A DNA stretch of 64,000 nt from Butyrivibrio sp. NC2002 (GTDB taxonomy: Bacteria > Bacillota > Clostridia > Lachnospirales > Lachnospiraceae). Shown here one piece after another: positions 8,283-17,128 of this stretch. Below the pieces are notes generated by a model. That model did not search any database. It saw nothing but the letters and a program-made list of their open reading frames with translations, and was not told the origin of the DNA. Both the position numbers and the translations under genes were made by a program. The stretch is from positions 372,001 to 436,000 of the forward strand of contig NZ_JNKZ01000007.1 of NCBI RefSeq assembly GCF_000702265.1. The letters run 5' to 3'. The stretch's first letter is position 1; every line of letters starts with the position of its first letter.

Positions 8283-11030
8283 TTATTTCCAATAAACCTC
8301 AATTCTGTCTCCTTCATGGATAGCCTGCATGTAATCCGGTGTTCCGCCGTTTAAGGTAGTCACTATGGATCTTCCCTGGGGGCTTGATAAGTCAAAATCG
8401 ATCACATCAAAAATATCAACAAAGATGTAATCTGACTTGCCATGAAGAGTTACAGGCTCATTGTTTACAACCACATGAAGGTCTTTTGTAACAATCCTAT
8501 TTGGCGGTGGTGCCTGTCTTTCTTTTTCTTCATTACCTGAAATACTATAACTTCCATCCTCATTTTCTTCAACATCAAGATCGCCGTCGGCTTCGTAGGA
8601 TGACTCTTCATTTTCCTGCTCTATTGCGATTTCATCTGCATCCGGGAAGTTTGCATAGTACTCCATAACTGCGTCTGCACCGCTCTTAAACTCAACCTTG
8701 AAGTTTTCATATACAGGAGTGTCTTTTCCTGCAACTTCATTGTTTACAGTGATCACAGTATCTTCGGTAAGTTCTATATCAAGAAGCTGAGCAATCTGTT
8801 CTGCCGTCTCGTAGTCGAGGATTTTGATGTCATCTCCCGACTTTATGTCGTAAAGGCCTGTCTGCTTTTCGCCGTTTACTTCAGCCATTCTCGGGACGTC
8901 AATGCTCTTTCCGTCAACTGTTATATTAAAGGTTTCCTTAAATTCAGGGATATCGCCTATCTCACTGCTACCGGCTTTTCCGACCGTCGAACTGGTAACT
9001 TCGATAATGTCATTGGCATGGATCTTGGTGTGGATGTCTGCATTTACACCGTTAAGTGTAATAACCGCTGGTTCTCCCGGCTCACCTCTTACCATCCTCT
9101 CCTGACCATTAACCTGGAACCTGAGTTCCTCGCCCCTCTTGGGGAAGAGGTCTTCGTTAGGGAAGTTTGCCTGCATTGCCGCATCAACAATTGCAAGCTT
9201 GCCATTATCGTAAATTTTGGTCTGCTGACCGTTAAATGATACAAATACGAAGTTATTGCTCTGCTCGTAAAAGCTTATGCAGATACCAAGAGGAGTTACC
9301 ATAAGTGAATCGCGGGCGATATCACTGTCCTCGTTAAGGAATTTGATACTCTTCATTACTTCTTCGCCCCTTAAAGCTACGCGCTCTTCAGGTATCTTCA
9401 TTTCTTTTGCAAGAAGCTTGGTATATCCCGGAACACATCCGCCACCGCCAACTACGAACACAGCGCTGACAGGCTTATTACCGTTTAGCTGTTTTATCTG
9501 CTGCGTTACCATCTTGGACATCTTCTCAACAAGCGGACGGATCATCTTTGAAATATCCTTTGAAGATATTGTCTTTTCAAGTCCCATAATGTCAACGTAT
9601 TTTACCTGATCCATGTGGCTGGCATCTATTTTGATCTGATCTGCCGTATTAAAATCCACAAGGCAGTGCTGCGCAATTATCTCAGTGATTGAATCACCTG
9701 CTATCGGCAACATTCCGTAAGATGTGATTGTTCCGTCATCTGTAATACAGATATCGGAAGTACCTGCTCCTACGTCTACAAGCGCAAGATTAAGCATTCT
9801 ATACTGAGGCGGGATCGCAACCATCATGGCAGCTATAGGCTCGAGAGTCATATTGGCAACCTTAAGGTCTGCTCTCTCACAAGCCTTGTAAAGTCCGTCG
9901 ACGCAGTCATCCGGAAGGAAAGTTGCTATAAGATCAAGAGCAACCCTTCCGGCATTATGCCCTTCAAGATTGGCAATCTGGTAATCATCCAGATAGTAGT
10001 GCATAACAGAATAACCAACCAGATAAAACTTCATTTCGGACTGATTCTGCTCAAGGAATTCCTGGTAAGCTTTTTCAACAGCCTTGGACTCCAGATTATA
10101 AATCTCTTCCTGAGTGAGTTCTCTGTTGTCCGTAAACTCCTCTTCATAATTGGTCTTAACTGTACGAAGTACGCGGCCGGCAGCTGCTATACAAACATCA
10201 GTAAGTTCTATCTGCGTCTGTCTTTCAAGCTCTTCCTTTACCTTTTTTATGGTAGCTCCGACTTTTCCTATGTCATGGATCTGTCCATCGAGCATGGCTC
10301 TGGTCTCATGCTTCCTAACTGTCTGTGCGATAACGTTGAATATTTCATCTTCCATATATCCAACAGTACCTACAACACTTCTTGTTCCGATATCAAGACC
10401 AAATACTACATTTTTTTCTGATTGTTTTGTCATAGCTGCATCATCCCCCAACTTTGCATCGATCTGTTTTTGTACATCTTCTATAGTAGTACTGTTATCT
10501 ATAACAAAATCACAGTTTTTTCTGAATTCCTCTTCAGATAACTGGCTTTTCAAAATCTTATCTATCTTTTCATCAGTATAGTTTCTCGACTCTTTCAGTC
10601 TCTTGCGCCTTATTTCTTCTCCGGCAAATACATACCACATTTCATCGACATTTTCTTTATAGCCGTTTTCTATTAAAAGAGCAGCCTCGACAAAGAGATA
10701 ATCGAATTTATCATCCTTTCTTTCTCTGTCTATCTCCGATCTTATGTAGCTATTTACTTCCACATGGAGTATCTCATTTACCTTATCAAGAAGCTCCTTG
10801 TCGGAAAAGATCACATCAGCCATTTTCTTCTTGTCGATTTCTTTATCTTCCGCAAGGATCCTGTCTCCAAGAAGTTCAACTATCTTGTCGTAGCAGGGCA
10901 TGCCTTTCTTTTTAATGTCATTTGCAACATCATCTGAAAAAATAACCCTGCTTTTGTATTTAGAAGAAATATAGTCTAAAACAGTGCTTTTTCCGGCTCC
11001 CACTCCTCCGGTAATACCGATAACTTTCAT
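8283..11030 (-). CDS. Dephospho-CoA kinase fused to FtsA-like ATPase
   Basis: One uninterrupted frame of 915 aa. Residues 1-195 are a dephospho-CoA kinase: P-loop GGVGAGKST at 8-16, FSDDVAND, VEAALLIENG and a DFVIDNS tail; this enzyme phosphorylates dephospho-CoA in the last step of CoA synthesis. Residues 207-915 are an FtsA/actin-like ATPase: GLDIGTRSVVGTV, then LVDVGAGTSD and VVGGGGCVPG, followed by a roughly 300-residue C-terminal extension ending near the cell-division-type EGDRIEVYWK. The ATG at 11030 lies 1 nt after the polA stop, with GAGG 9 nt upstream; an earlier in-frame start inside polA is less likely. Residue 200 is Met at 10433, preceded by GGGGGA, so a separate FtsA-like product from internal initiation is possible. 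Confidence 0.88.
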   Translation of the reverse strand: MKVIGITGGVGAGKSTVLDYISSKYKSRVIFSDDVANDIKKKGMPCYDKIVELLGDRILAEDKEIDKKKMADVIFSDKELLDKVNEILHVEVNSYIRSEIDRERKDDKFDYLFVEAALLIENGYKENVDEMWYVFAGEEIRRKRLKESRNYTDEKIDKILKSQLSEEEFRKNCDFVIDNSTTIEDVQKQIDAKLGDDAAMTKQSEKNVVFGLDIGTRSVVGTVGYMEDEIFNVIAQTVRKHETRAMLDGQIHDIGKVGATIKKVKEELERQTQIELTDVCIAAAGRVLRTVKTNYEEEFTDNRELTQEEIYNLESKAVEKAYQEFLEQNQSEMKFYLVGYSVMHYYLDDYQIANLEGHNAGRVALDLIATFLPDDCVDGLYKACERADLKVANMTLEPIAAMMVAIPPQYRMLNLALVDVGAGTSDICITDDGTITSYGMLPIAGDSITEIIAQHCLVDFNTADQIKIDASHMDQVKYVDIMGLEKTISSKDISKMIRPLVEKMSKMVTQQIKQLNGNKPVSAVFVVGGGGCVPGYTKLLAKEMKIPEERVALRGEEVMKSIKFLNEDSDIARDSLMVTPLGICISFYEQSNNFVFVSFNGQQTKIYDNGKLAIVDAAMQANFPNEDLFPKRGEELRFQVNGQERMVRGEPGEPAVITLNGVNADIHTKIHANDIIEVTSSTVGKAGSSEIGDIPEFKETFNITVDGKSIDVPRMAEVNGEKQTGLYDIKSGDDIKILDYETAEQIAQLLDIELTEDTVITVNNEVAGKDTPVYENFKVEFKSGADAVMEYYANFPDADEIAIEQENEESSYEADGDLDVEENEDGSYSISGNEEKERQAPPPNRIVTKDLHVVVNNEPVTLHGKSDYIFVDIFDVIDFDLSSPQGRSIVTTLNGGTPDYMQAIHEGDRIEVYWK

Positions 11031-11031
11031 A

Positions 11032-13713
11032 TTATTTAGCCTCAAACCAGTCAGTTCCAAAGTGACATTCTACTTCAAGCGGAACAGCAAGATTTGCTGC
11101 ACCCATCATCTCTGATTCAAGGATTTCCTTTACTTTGTCCTTTTCATCAGGAGCTGTCTCTATAACAAGTTCGTCGTGGATCTGAAGGATCATCTTGGAT
11201 TTGAGATTTTCCTTTAAAAGTCTCCTCCAAACCCTTATCATCGCAATTTTCATGATGTCCGCCGCAGTTCCCTGTATCGGTGCATTCATTGCAACTCTCT
11301 CACCGAACTGTCTCTGCATGAAGTTACCTGATTTAAGTTCGGGCATCGGCCTTCTTCTGTTATATAAGGTTACGCAGTAGCCTCTTTCTTTGGCTTTCTC
11401 TACAGCACTTGTCTGATAATTTGACACTCCGGGATAAGTATTTAAATACTCCTCCATGTACTGCTTTGCTTCAGATCTTGAGATGTTAAGGTCTTCGCTA
11501 AGTCCAAAAGCACTTATTCCATAAACGATACCAAAGTTTACAGCCTTGGCATTCCTTCTCTGAATATCGGTTACTTCTTCAAACGGAGTATGGAAAACCT
11601 TGGAAGCAGTGATCCTGTGTATATCCCTTCCCTCATGGTAAGCATCGATAAGCCCCTTATCATCTGACATATGAGCAAGTATCCTTAGCTCTATCTGAGA
11701 GTAGTCGGCATCAGCAAAAACATAATCCTTCTTGGGAACAAATACTTTTCTTATTGCTCTTCCAAGTTCCGTTCTCATAGGAATATTCTGAAGATTAGGC
11801 TCTGTTGAGCTGATCCTTCCCGTAGCGGTTATAGTCTGGTTAAAACTTGTATGGATCCTCTCATCATCTTCAATATATGCTGAAAGTCCGTCAGCATAGG
11901 TACTCTTTAATTTTGTAAGGCCTCTGTACTCAAGAATATCAGCGATAATAGGATTCTCAGGTGCAAGCTTTTCAAGTACATCAGCTGCGGTTGAATAGCC
12001 GGTCTTTGTTTTTTTGCCGCCCTTAAGTCCCATCTTTTCAAAGAGTATCTCGCCAAGCTGCTTGGGTGAATTGATATTAAACTCGCACCCTGCTGCGCCG
12101 TGGATATTCTTTTCAAGCTCTTCTATGCGGCCTGTAAGTCTCTCTCCGTATGCCTTTAATTCTTCTCTCTTAACAAGGATTCCTTCTCTCTCCATGTCAT
12201 AGAGAATATAACTAAGCGGCATCTCAATGTCTCTGAAAATAGAGAGCATATCCTCTTCGAGGAGCTTTTTCTCAAGGATAGGAGCACTCATATATGAAAC
12301 GTAAGCCAAAAAGCCTGTGTACTCTTTTCTCAGTTCAGGTGGAGCCTTAGAAACCTTATCTTTGCCAAATATTTGCTTAAAGGATCTGATAGTGAGCTGC
12401 AAATATTCAGAAGCAATATCCTCAGGCATATAGTCGTTCTTAAGAGGATTTAAAAGATACGCACCGATTAAGATATCGAAATCACACGCAAGATCCCTCT
12501 CATAGTTATATGCATGATCAGGTGTAAAAAATCTATACGCATGCTTTATGTCAAAAAATGAAAGTCTGCAGGTCTTTGACATCGTTTCAAGACTCTCTCT
12601 TATAAAGCCCTCTGTAATGCTGTCATTAAGCTCCAGATAATAGGCTTTATCCTTAGAAAAGCATACTGAAACTGCAAGAAGTGCCTTGTCCTCTGAAAGG
12701 ATGCCTATTCCCACAAAATTATCAGCGCTCTTTTCTCCGTATTCCTTAGCCTTATCAAAAATGCTCTCTGCTTCTTCCTTTGATACGCACTCATCAAAAG
12801 TTACGTCTGTGCTATTCTCGGTAACCTTATTTTCAAATCTGCCAAGGAGATTCTTGAAATTCAGCCTTACATACAGTTCATAGGCTTCCTTGGTAAATAT
12901 GTCCTTGATCCTGGCCTTTTCAAAACTGTAATCAATATCCGCATTAACATTTATGGTAGCCAAAACCTTGCTCAGATCACAGAGCTCTCTGTTTGCAGCA
13001 AGTGATTCTTTTATTGATTTTTTGCTTATGTTGTCCAGGTTGGCATATATATTTTCAATTGAGCCGTACTCAGTCATAAGACCTATCGCGGTCTTTTCTC
13101 CAACCTTGGGAACTCCGGGAATATTATCCGAAGAGTCGCCCATAAGTGCCTTAAGCTCTATAAACTGAAGAGGTGTTACGCCGTAAAGTGCTTTTACATC
13201 CTCTGCAAAATAATTTTCTATCTCGGTTCTTCCCTGCTTGGTCTTGGGAATTCTGATGCAGATATGATCTGTAGCGATCTGAAGAAGGTCTCTGTCTCCG
13301 GATACAAGCCTTACCTCCATGCCTTCCTTTTCACCGCGCTTTGCAATGGTTCCAAGGATATCATCAGCCTCAAGTCCGGGCTTTTCCATGCGACAAATGC
13401 CCATAGCATCAAGAACCTCTTTCATAAGAGGCACCTGTTCTCTTAGTTCATCGGGCATGCCTTTTCTTGTGCCCTTATACTCTTTATATATTTCATGTCT
13501 GAAAGTAGGTGCATGAACATCGAATGCAACCGTAAGATAGTCAGGCTTTTCTTCCTCGATAAGCCTGAACATTATATTCAAAAAACCGTAGACTGCCCCT
13601 GTGTGCTTTCCCTCTGCATTTGTCAGATCAGGAAGCCCGTAAAAGGCTCTGTTCAATATACTGTGTCCATCAATTAAGAGTAATTTTTTTCCCATTTTCC
13701 CAACTTTTTTCAT
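11032..13713 (-). CDS. polA: DNA polymerase I
   Basis: The protein has 893 aa. The N-terminal 5'-3' exonuclease domain (about 1-290) carries LLLIDGHSILNRAFYG, the acidic cluster GLEADDILGTIA and GDSSDNIPGVPKVGEKTA. The middle domain keeps the fold length, but the proofreading exonuclease acidic residues are not seen at the expected places (VGIGILSEDK; HAYRFF), so 3'-5' editing is probably lost, as in Bacillus and Taq. The polymerase domain has motif A DADYSQIELRILA, motif B RRNAKAVNFGIVYG and motif C QIHDELVIE. It fills gaps and removes RNA primers. It is coupled to the following CoaE-FtsA gene. The start at 13713 is preferred; a second Met lies six codons in. Confidence 0.96.
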   Translation of the reverse strand: MKKVGKMGKKLLLIDGHSILNRAFYGLPDLTNAEGKHTGAVYGFLNIMFRLIEEEKPDYLTVAFDVHAPTFRHEIYKEYKGTRKGMPDELREQVPLMKEVLDAMGICRMEKPGLEADDILGTIAKRGEKEGMEVRLVSGDRDLLQIATDHICIRIPKTKQGRTEIENYFAEDVKALYGVTPLQFIELKALMGDSSDNIPGVPKVGEKTAIGLMTEYGSIENIYANLDNISKKSIKESLAANRELCDLSKVLATINVNADIDYSFEKARIKDIFTKEAYELYVRLNFKNLLGRFENKVTENSTDVTFDECVSKEEAESIFDKAKEYGEKSADNFVGIGILSEDKALLAVSVCFSKDKAYYLELNDSITEGFIRESLETMSKTCRLSFFDIKHAYRFFTPDHAYNYERDLACDFDILIGAYLLNPLKNDYMPEDIASEYLQLTIRSFKQIFGKDKVSKAPPELRKEYTGFLAYVSYMSAPILEKKLLEEDMLSIFRDIEMPLSYILYDMEREGILVKREELKAYGERLTGRIEELEKNIHGAAGCEFNINSPKQLGEILFEKMGLKGGKKTKTGYSTAADVLEKLAPENPIIADILEYRGLTKLKSTYADGLSAYIEDDERIHTSFNQTITATGRISSTEPNLQNIPMRTELGRAIRKVFVPKKDYVFADADYSQIELRILAHMSDDKGLIDAYHEGRDIHRITASKVFHTPFEEVTDIQRRNAKAVNFGIVYGISAFGLSEDLNISRSEAKQYMEEYLNTYPGVSNYQTSAVEKAKERGYCVTLYNRRRPMPELKSGNFMQRQFGERVAMNAPIQGTAADIMKIAMIRVWRRLLKENLKSKMILQIHDELVIETAPDEKDKVKEILESEMMGAANLAVPLEVECHFGTDWFEAK

Positions 13714-13731
13714 ACATAGTGATCCTTATGA

Positions 13732-14055
13732 TCACAAAACTATACTAAGTGTTACAACGACAATTATTTCTATAATTGCAATAATATGCAGAGCGAAGGC
13801 CATCTTCTGGAGTCTTTTCCTGAAATTAAGTCTCTGTCTGGCATTCTGCATTAAATTATCAAGCTCGTATTTAAGATTAAATGTAGTACCATCCTCAAGT
13901 CTTCTGGTACCCGTCTCTACGAGAAACTGAATCGTCAGTTCTTCTCTGCAGTTTTTACAACTTTCGACATGATCGAGAAAAACTTCCAGAGACTGAACAT
14001 CCAGTTCATCGTTCAAAAAACCTGTAATCTGTCTTTGAAATTCCTTGCAGTTCAT
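13732..14055 (-). CDS. Small zinc-finger membrane protein, anti-sigma-like
   Basis: The protein has 107 aa. Its N-terminal half contains a putative zinc-finger HC2 motif (DHVESCKNCREEL) typical of anti-sigma factors. A charged linker follows and one C-terminal membrane segment (about 85-107) runs to the end. No sigma factor gene is adjacent; the gene sits 18 nt before polA. It could bind a distant ECF sigma factor or act as a redox/zinc sensor. The ribosome binding site is weak (GGAT). Confidence 0.65.
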   Translation of the reverse strand: MNCKEFQRQITGFLNDELDVQSLEVFLDHVESCKNCREELTIQFLVETGTRRLEDGTTFNLKYELDNLMQNARQRLNFRKRLQKMAFALHIIAIIEIIVVVTLSIVL

Positions 14056-14152
14056 ATCACATCCATGACCCCATATCTTGTATGAGCCTATTCATACCAA
14101 GCATACTATACATCAATATATAGAATACACCAAAACCGCACTTTAAACAATA

Positions 14153-14182
14153 CAAAAAGGTCGCCCCAAGCGGAGACGACCT
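14153..14182 (-). terminator. Intrinsic terminator after GPH symporter
   Basis: On the minus strand AGGTCG pairs with CGACCT (inner TCTCC/GGGG pairs, loop GCTT), followed by TTTTT. It closes the GH2/GT/symporter operon. Confidence 0.85.
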
Positions 14183-14204
14183 CGTTTATAATAGCCTTTT
14201 TCAA

Positions 14205-15644
14205 TTACTGAGCCTGAGTTTTTCTTTTAGCGATTTCTCTTGAAATCTCATCTATCTTTTCATCTGTCAGAATGTATTTTTTCTTAAACCAGATGATTGC
14301 AAATACAAGGCCTATGATCGGGATAACAGTCATTGTCATTCTAAGTCCCATCTTCTGCATTGCGTCAACGCCTTTTGAATAGTCGATTTCAGCAAGTGTC
14401 TCTTCTGTATCATTTGAAAGTGAGAGCACTTGAAGTGCAAGCGCAGCGATAAGAGCTGAAATACCTGATGCAAGCTTTACTACAAATGTCTGCATAGAGA
14501 AAATAACTGATTCATCACGACGATTGTTCTTTATTTCGCCATAATCAACTGTATTTGCAAGAAATACGGTAGTGATTACAGCGAGCATTCCGTTTGCAGC
14601 AAATATAAAGAAGCCCGGAATGAAAAGAAGTGCAACATTTGTCATAGATGTTGAAGCAAGTACAAGAAGTGAAATATAACCACAAATTGCCATGCCCATG
14701 CTTATGAAGTATATCTTTATTGATGTAAAGAATCTTCTTAAAAGAGGATACAAAAGCATCATTGCAAGGATCTGTATTCCGCCGCCAAATGTTGAAAAAA
14801 GTGTATATCCGTCTCTCCAGTTAACTCCGCCAAAATCATACTTAAAGAAGTAAATTACAAGGTTTGATGTGATATAGATTGAGCAGTTAACAATAACGAT
14901 AGCAACAACAACTGCCATAGCCTGATCATTTGAGATAAGAGCCTTGAACATCTCACCGACAGAAGCTGACTTCATATCTACCGTTGATTTCTCTTTTACA
15001 TTGATGCAGCAGATCACTGTAAAGAGTACGAATAATACTGCAATGATTATTGTAAAATATGAGAAACCGATCCTCTCAACTTCTCTGTCATTTATACCGG
15101 AACCTCCAAACATACGGCCAAGAGCAGAAACCGCCTTGACTGTGATTATTGTGATAATTGCAGAACCGACACCTGCACATGATCTTGCAAGAGTTGTAAG
15201 GCCTTCTCTTTCTTTTCCGCCCTCAGTAAAAGCAGGGATCATTGACCAGTAGGGAATATCCATCATTGTGTAGGTTACTCCCCAAAGTATATATGTTACT
15301 GCAGCATAAGCTACAAGTCCGCTTCCGTTTAATGTCGGAGGCGCAGAAAACATAAGATAAAGAACAATAGCATTGGTAACTGTACCAATAAGAAGCCAGG
15401 GACGGAATTTACCGAATCCTGTCTTTGTTTTTGCAACAATAGCGCCCATTATAGGATCGTTAAATGCGTCAAATACACGCGCAACCATAAGGATTACGCC
15501 CATTGCCGCAGCGCTCACTCCAAGAATATCCTGGAAGTAATACAGAACGTAGGATGCGGATAGCATGTATACCATATCCTTTCCTACTGCCCCAAGTCCG
15601 TATGAAACCTTAGCTGCCCCAGTTAATTTTGATTTCTCTCCCAT
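14205..15644 (-). CDS. GPH-family sugar:cation symporter (MelB-like MFS)
   Basis: The protein has 479 aa with about twelve membrane segments. Family marks are KVSYGLGAVGKDMVYML at the N-terminus and ARVFDAFNDPIMG, the MelB/XylP/UidB signature, with FGKFRPWLLIG after it. These carriers import glycosides or sugars with Na+ or H+. The ATG at 15644 is chosen because AGGAG lies 8 nt before it; an upstream TTG is too close to that site. It is the last gene of the GH2/GT operon, so it probably imports the glycoside that the GH2 enzyme cleaves. Confidence 0.9.
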   Translation of the reverse strand: MGEKSKLTGAAKVSYGLGAVGKDMVYMLSASYVLYYFQDILGVSAAAMGVILMVARVFDAFNDPIMGAIVAKTKTGFGKFRPWLLIGTVTNAIVLYLMFSAPPTLNGSGLVAYAAVTYILWGVTYTMMDIPYWSMIPAFTEGGKEREGLTTLARSCAGVGSAIITIITVKAVSALGRMFGGSGINDREVERIGFSYFTIIIAVLFVLFTVICCINVKEKSTVDMKSASVGEMFKALISNDQAMAVVVAIVIVNCSIYITSNLVIYFFKYDFGGVNWRDGYTLFSTFGGGIQILAMMLLYPLLRRFFTSIKIYFISMGMAICGYISLLVLASTSMTNVALLFIPGFFIFAANGMLAVITTVFLANTVDYGEIKNNRRDESVIFSMQTFVVKLASGISALIAALALQVLSLSNDTEETLAEIDYSKGVDAMQKMGLRMTMTVIPIIGLVFAIIWFKKKYILTDEKIDEISREIAKRKTQAQ

Positions 15645-15646
15645 TT

Positions 15647-17128
15647 TCAATTCTCCTTTTTCATCTTCATGGCAAGCTCTACTACTTTGTAAGCGCCATC
15701 ATAGATGCCCATCTTTTTATTCATAATTATATTCTCGCACATCTCGTCAAGAAGCGTAGTCTCAAGGAACATATCAAGCATCTGCTCTGTGTGCGGTATA
15801 TCTCTGCATTCAAGTGTTCCATCGCCTATTTCAGCCGAGTGGATCGCACCCCACATCTCGTGTTTTCCAACCCGCTTAATAAAGAGTTTGGGAACAGGAT
15901 AAAAAGCAAGTTCGCTTGGCTTTGTAACAAGCACATCACAGCTTCTCATGAGAAGGTTTGTGCAGTAAACGGCTTCAAAAATGTTTTTGTGATAAAAGCC
16001 GTGAATACCCGTAACTTCAGTATTATCATCAAGTGCTTTTTTGGCAAATTCAGTTGTCTCTGCAAAATCCTCAAGGTGTTCTGTGACATAAGAAGACATC
16101 TGCGGAATCTCCTGCTTTAGGTCTTCCCACACCTTTTTGTAGTCCCCAACGTTTACATATAAAGCTGCGCGGTTCTTCTCAATGTAAGGGAGAAGGTATC
16201 TTATGATAGCTGCAAAGATTTCCTTCTGAGCGCCGGCGCCTCCGATTGTAAGAAGGAAACGCATGGGCTTATTGTTTTTCTTTCTGCCAAGTCTCTTTTC
16301 GCAGTCACTTTCTATATTTGATACAAGCTCATGGTCGATGTAGTGACCGGTATAAACAAGACTGTCCTTTGGCATCGGCTTACAGATTGTCTCTTTATTC
16401 ATGCCATTTAAGATTCTGTAGCCCATATAAGCATTCTTGCACTGGATCGTGTGAACAGCGCCCTCTGAGAGGTGAAGTGCCATCGGCCAGTTATCGGGAA
16501 TAGCATTTACAACATACTTCATACCTGCATGAAGCGCAGCCTGTGCAGGCCAAACGTGAGTTGCAACAACCGGTATATCCTTTGGCACATTCTTGTAAAC
16601 AGGTGCCATAAGCTCTGCGTTCTTCTGATCCGCAGAGTTGTATGATAAAGCTCTGAAGCCTTCGTAGTTTACAGGCTCCCATACAAGCTTATTGAAAAGA
16701 CCTATCTTTGAAAGTCTTGATCCAAGTGAATACAACTCGTTCTGCGCACTTATAACCTTTGTGCAGGTTGTGTGAGGATAAGAATTAAGATCCATCCAGT
16801 AGGGAGTGTAGCCATAATACTTCGCGCATGAAGCGATCGCCATACTGATCCTGTAATGTCCAAATCCCATTCTTATGTTTCCTACAATCAGTCCATTTTC
16901 CGTATCAAATGAAAGTGAACCTGTAGTGTCTGCATTCTCAGGCAAAACCTCTATATTCTTTACCCCGAGGCTTTCACCTATATACTCGTTATCAGTTATT
17001 TTTACAGGGTAATTTGCATTTCTGTCATCCCCGAATTTTTTTATGTTTTTCTTCTGCGTCTTTACAGATTTTCGATATACGCTCTCAGGCATTTCATTGC
17101 CAAAGATTACCTTTGCTCTATCAGACAT
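15647..17128 (-). CDS. GT-B-fold glycosyltransferase-like protein, function unknown
   Basis: The protein has 493 aa. Three points recall MurG/MGDG-synthase-type GT-B enzymes: an N-terminal glycine loop GNIRMGFGHYRIS (83-95), a Rossmann-type loop FLLTIGGAGAQKE (291-303), and a C-terminal nucleotide-sugar-like site VLVTKPSELAFYP (399-411). No signal peptide or membrane segment is seen. It lies between the GH2 gene (8-nt overlap) and the symporter (2-nt gap), so its product should act in the same pathway, for example transferring or phosphorolysing a glycosyl group. I do not recognise a characterised homologue; the fold assignment rests on motif shape. Confidence 0.55.
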   Translation of the reverse strand: MSDRAKVIFGNEMPESVYRKSVKTQKKNIKKFGDDRNANYPVKITDNEYIGESLGVKNIEVLPENADTTGSLSFDTENGLIVGNIRMGFGHYRISMAIASCAKYYGYTPYWMDLNSYPHTTCTKVISAQNELYSLGSRLSKIGLFNKLVWEPVNYEGFRALSYNSADQKNAELMAPVYKNVPKDIPVVATHVWPAQAALHAGMKYVVNAIPDNWPMALHLSEGAVHTIQCKNAYMGYRILNGMNKETICKPMPKDSLVYTGHYIDHELVSNIESDCEKRLGRKKNNKPMRFLLTIGGAGAQKEIFAAIIRYLLPYIEKNRAALYVNVGDYKKVWEDLKQEIPQMSSYVTEHLEDFAETTEFAKKALDDNTEVTGIHGFYHKNIFEAVYCTNLLMRSCDVLVTKPSELAFYPVPKLFIKRVGKHEMWGAIHSAEIGDGTLECRDIPHTEQMLDMFLETTLLDEMCENIIMNKKMGIYDGAYKVVELAMKMKKEN

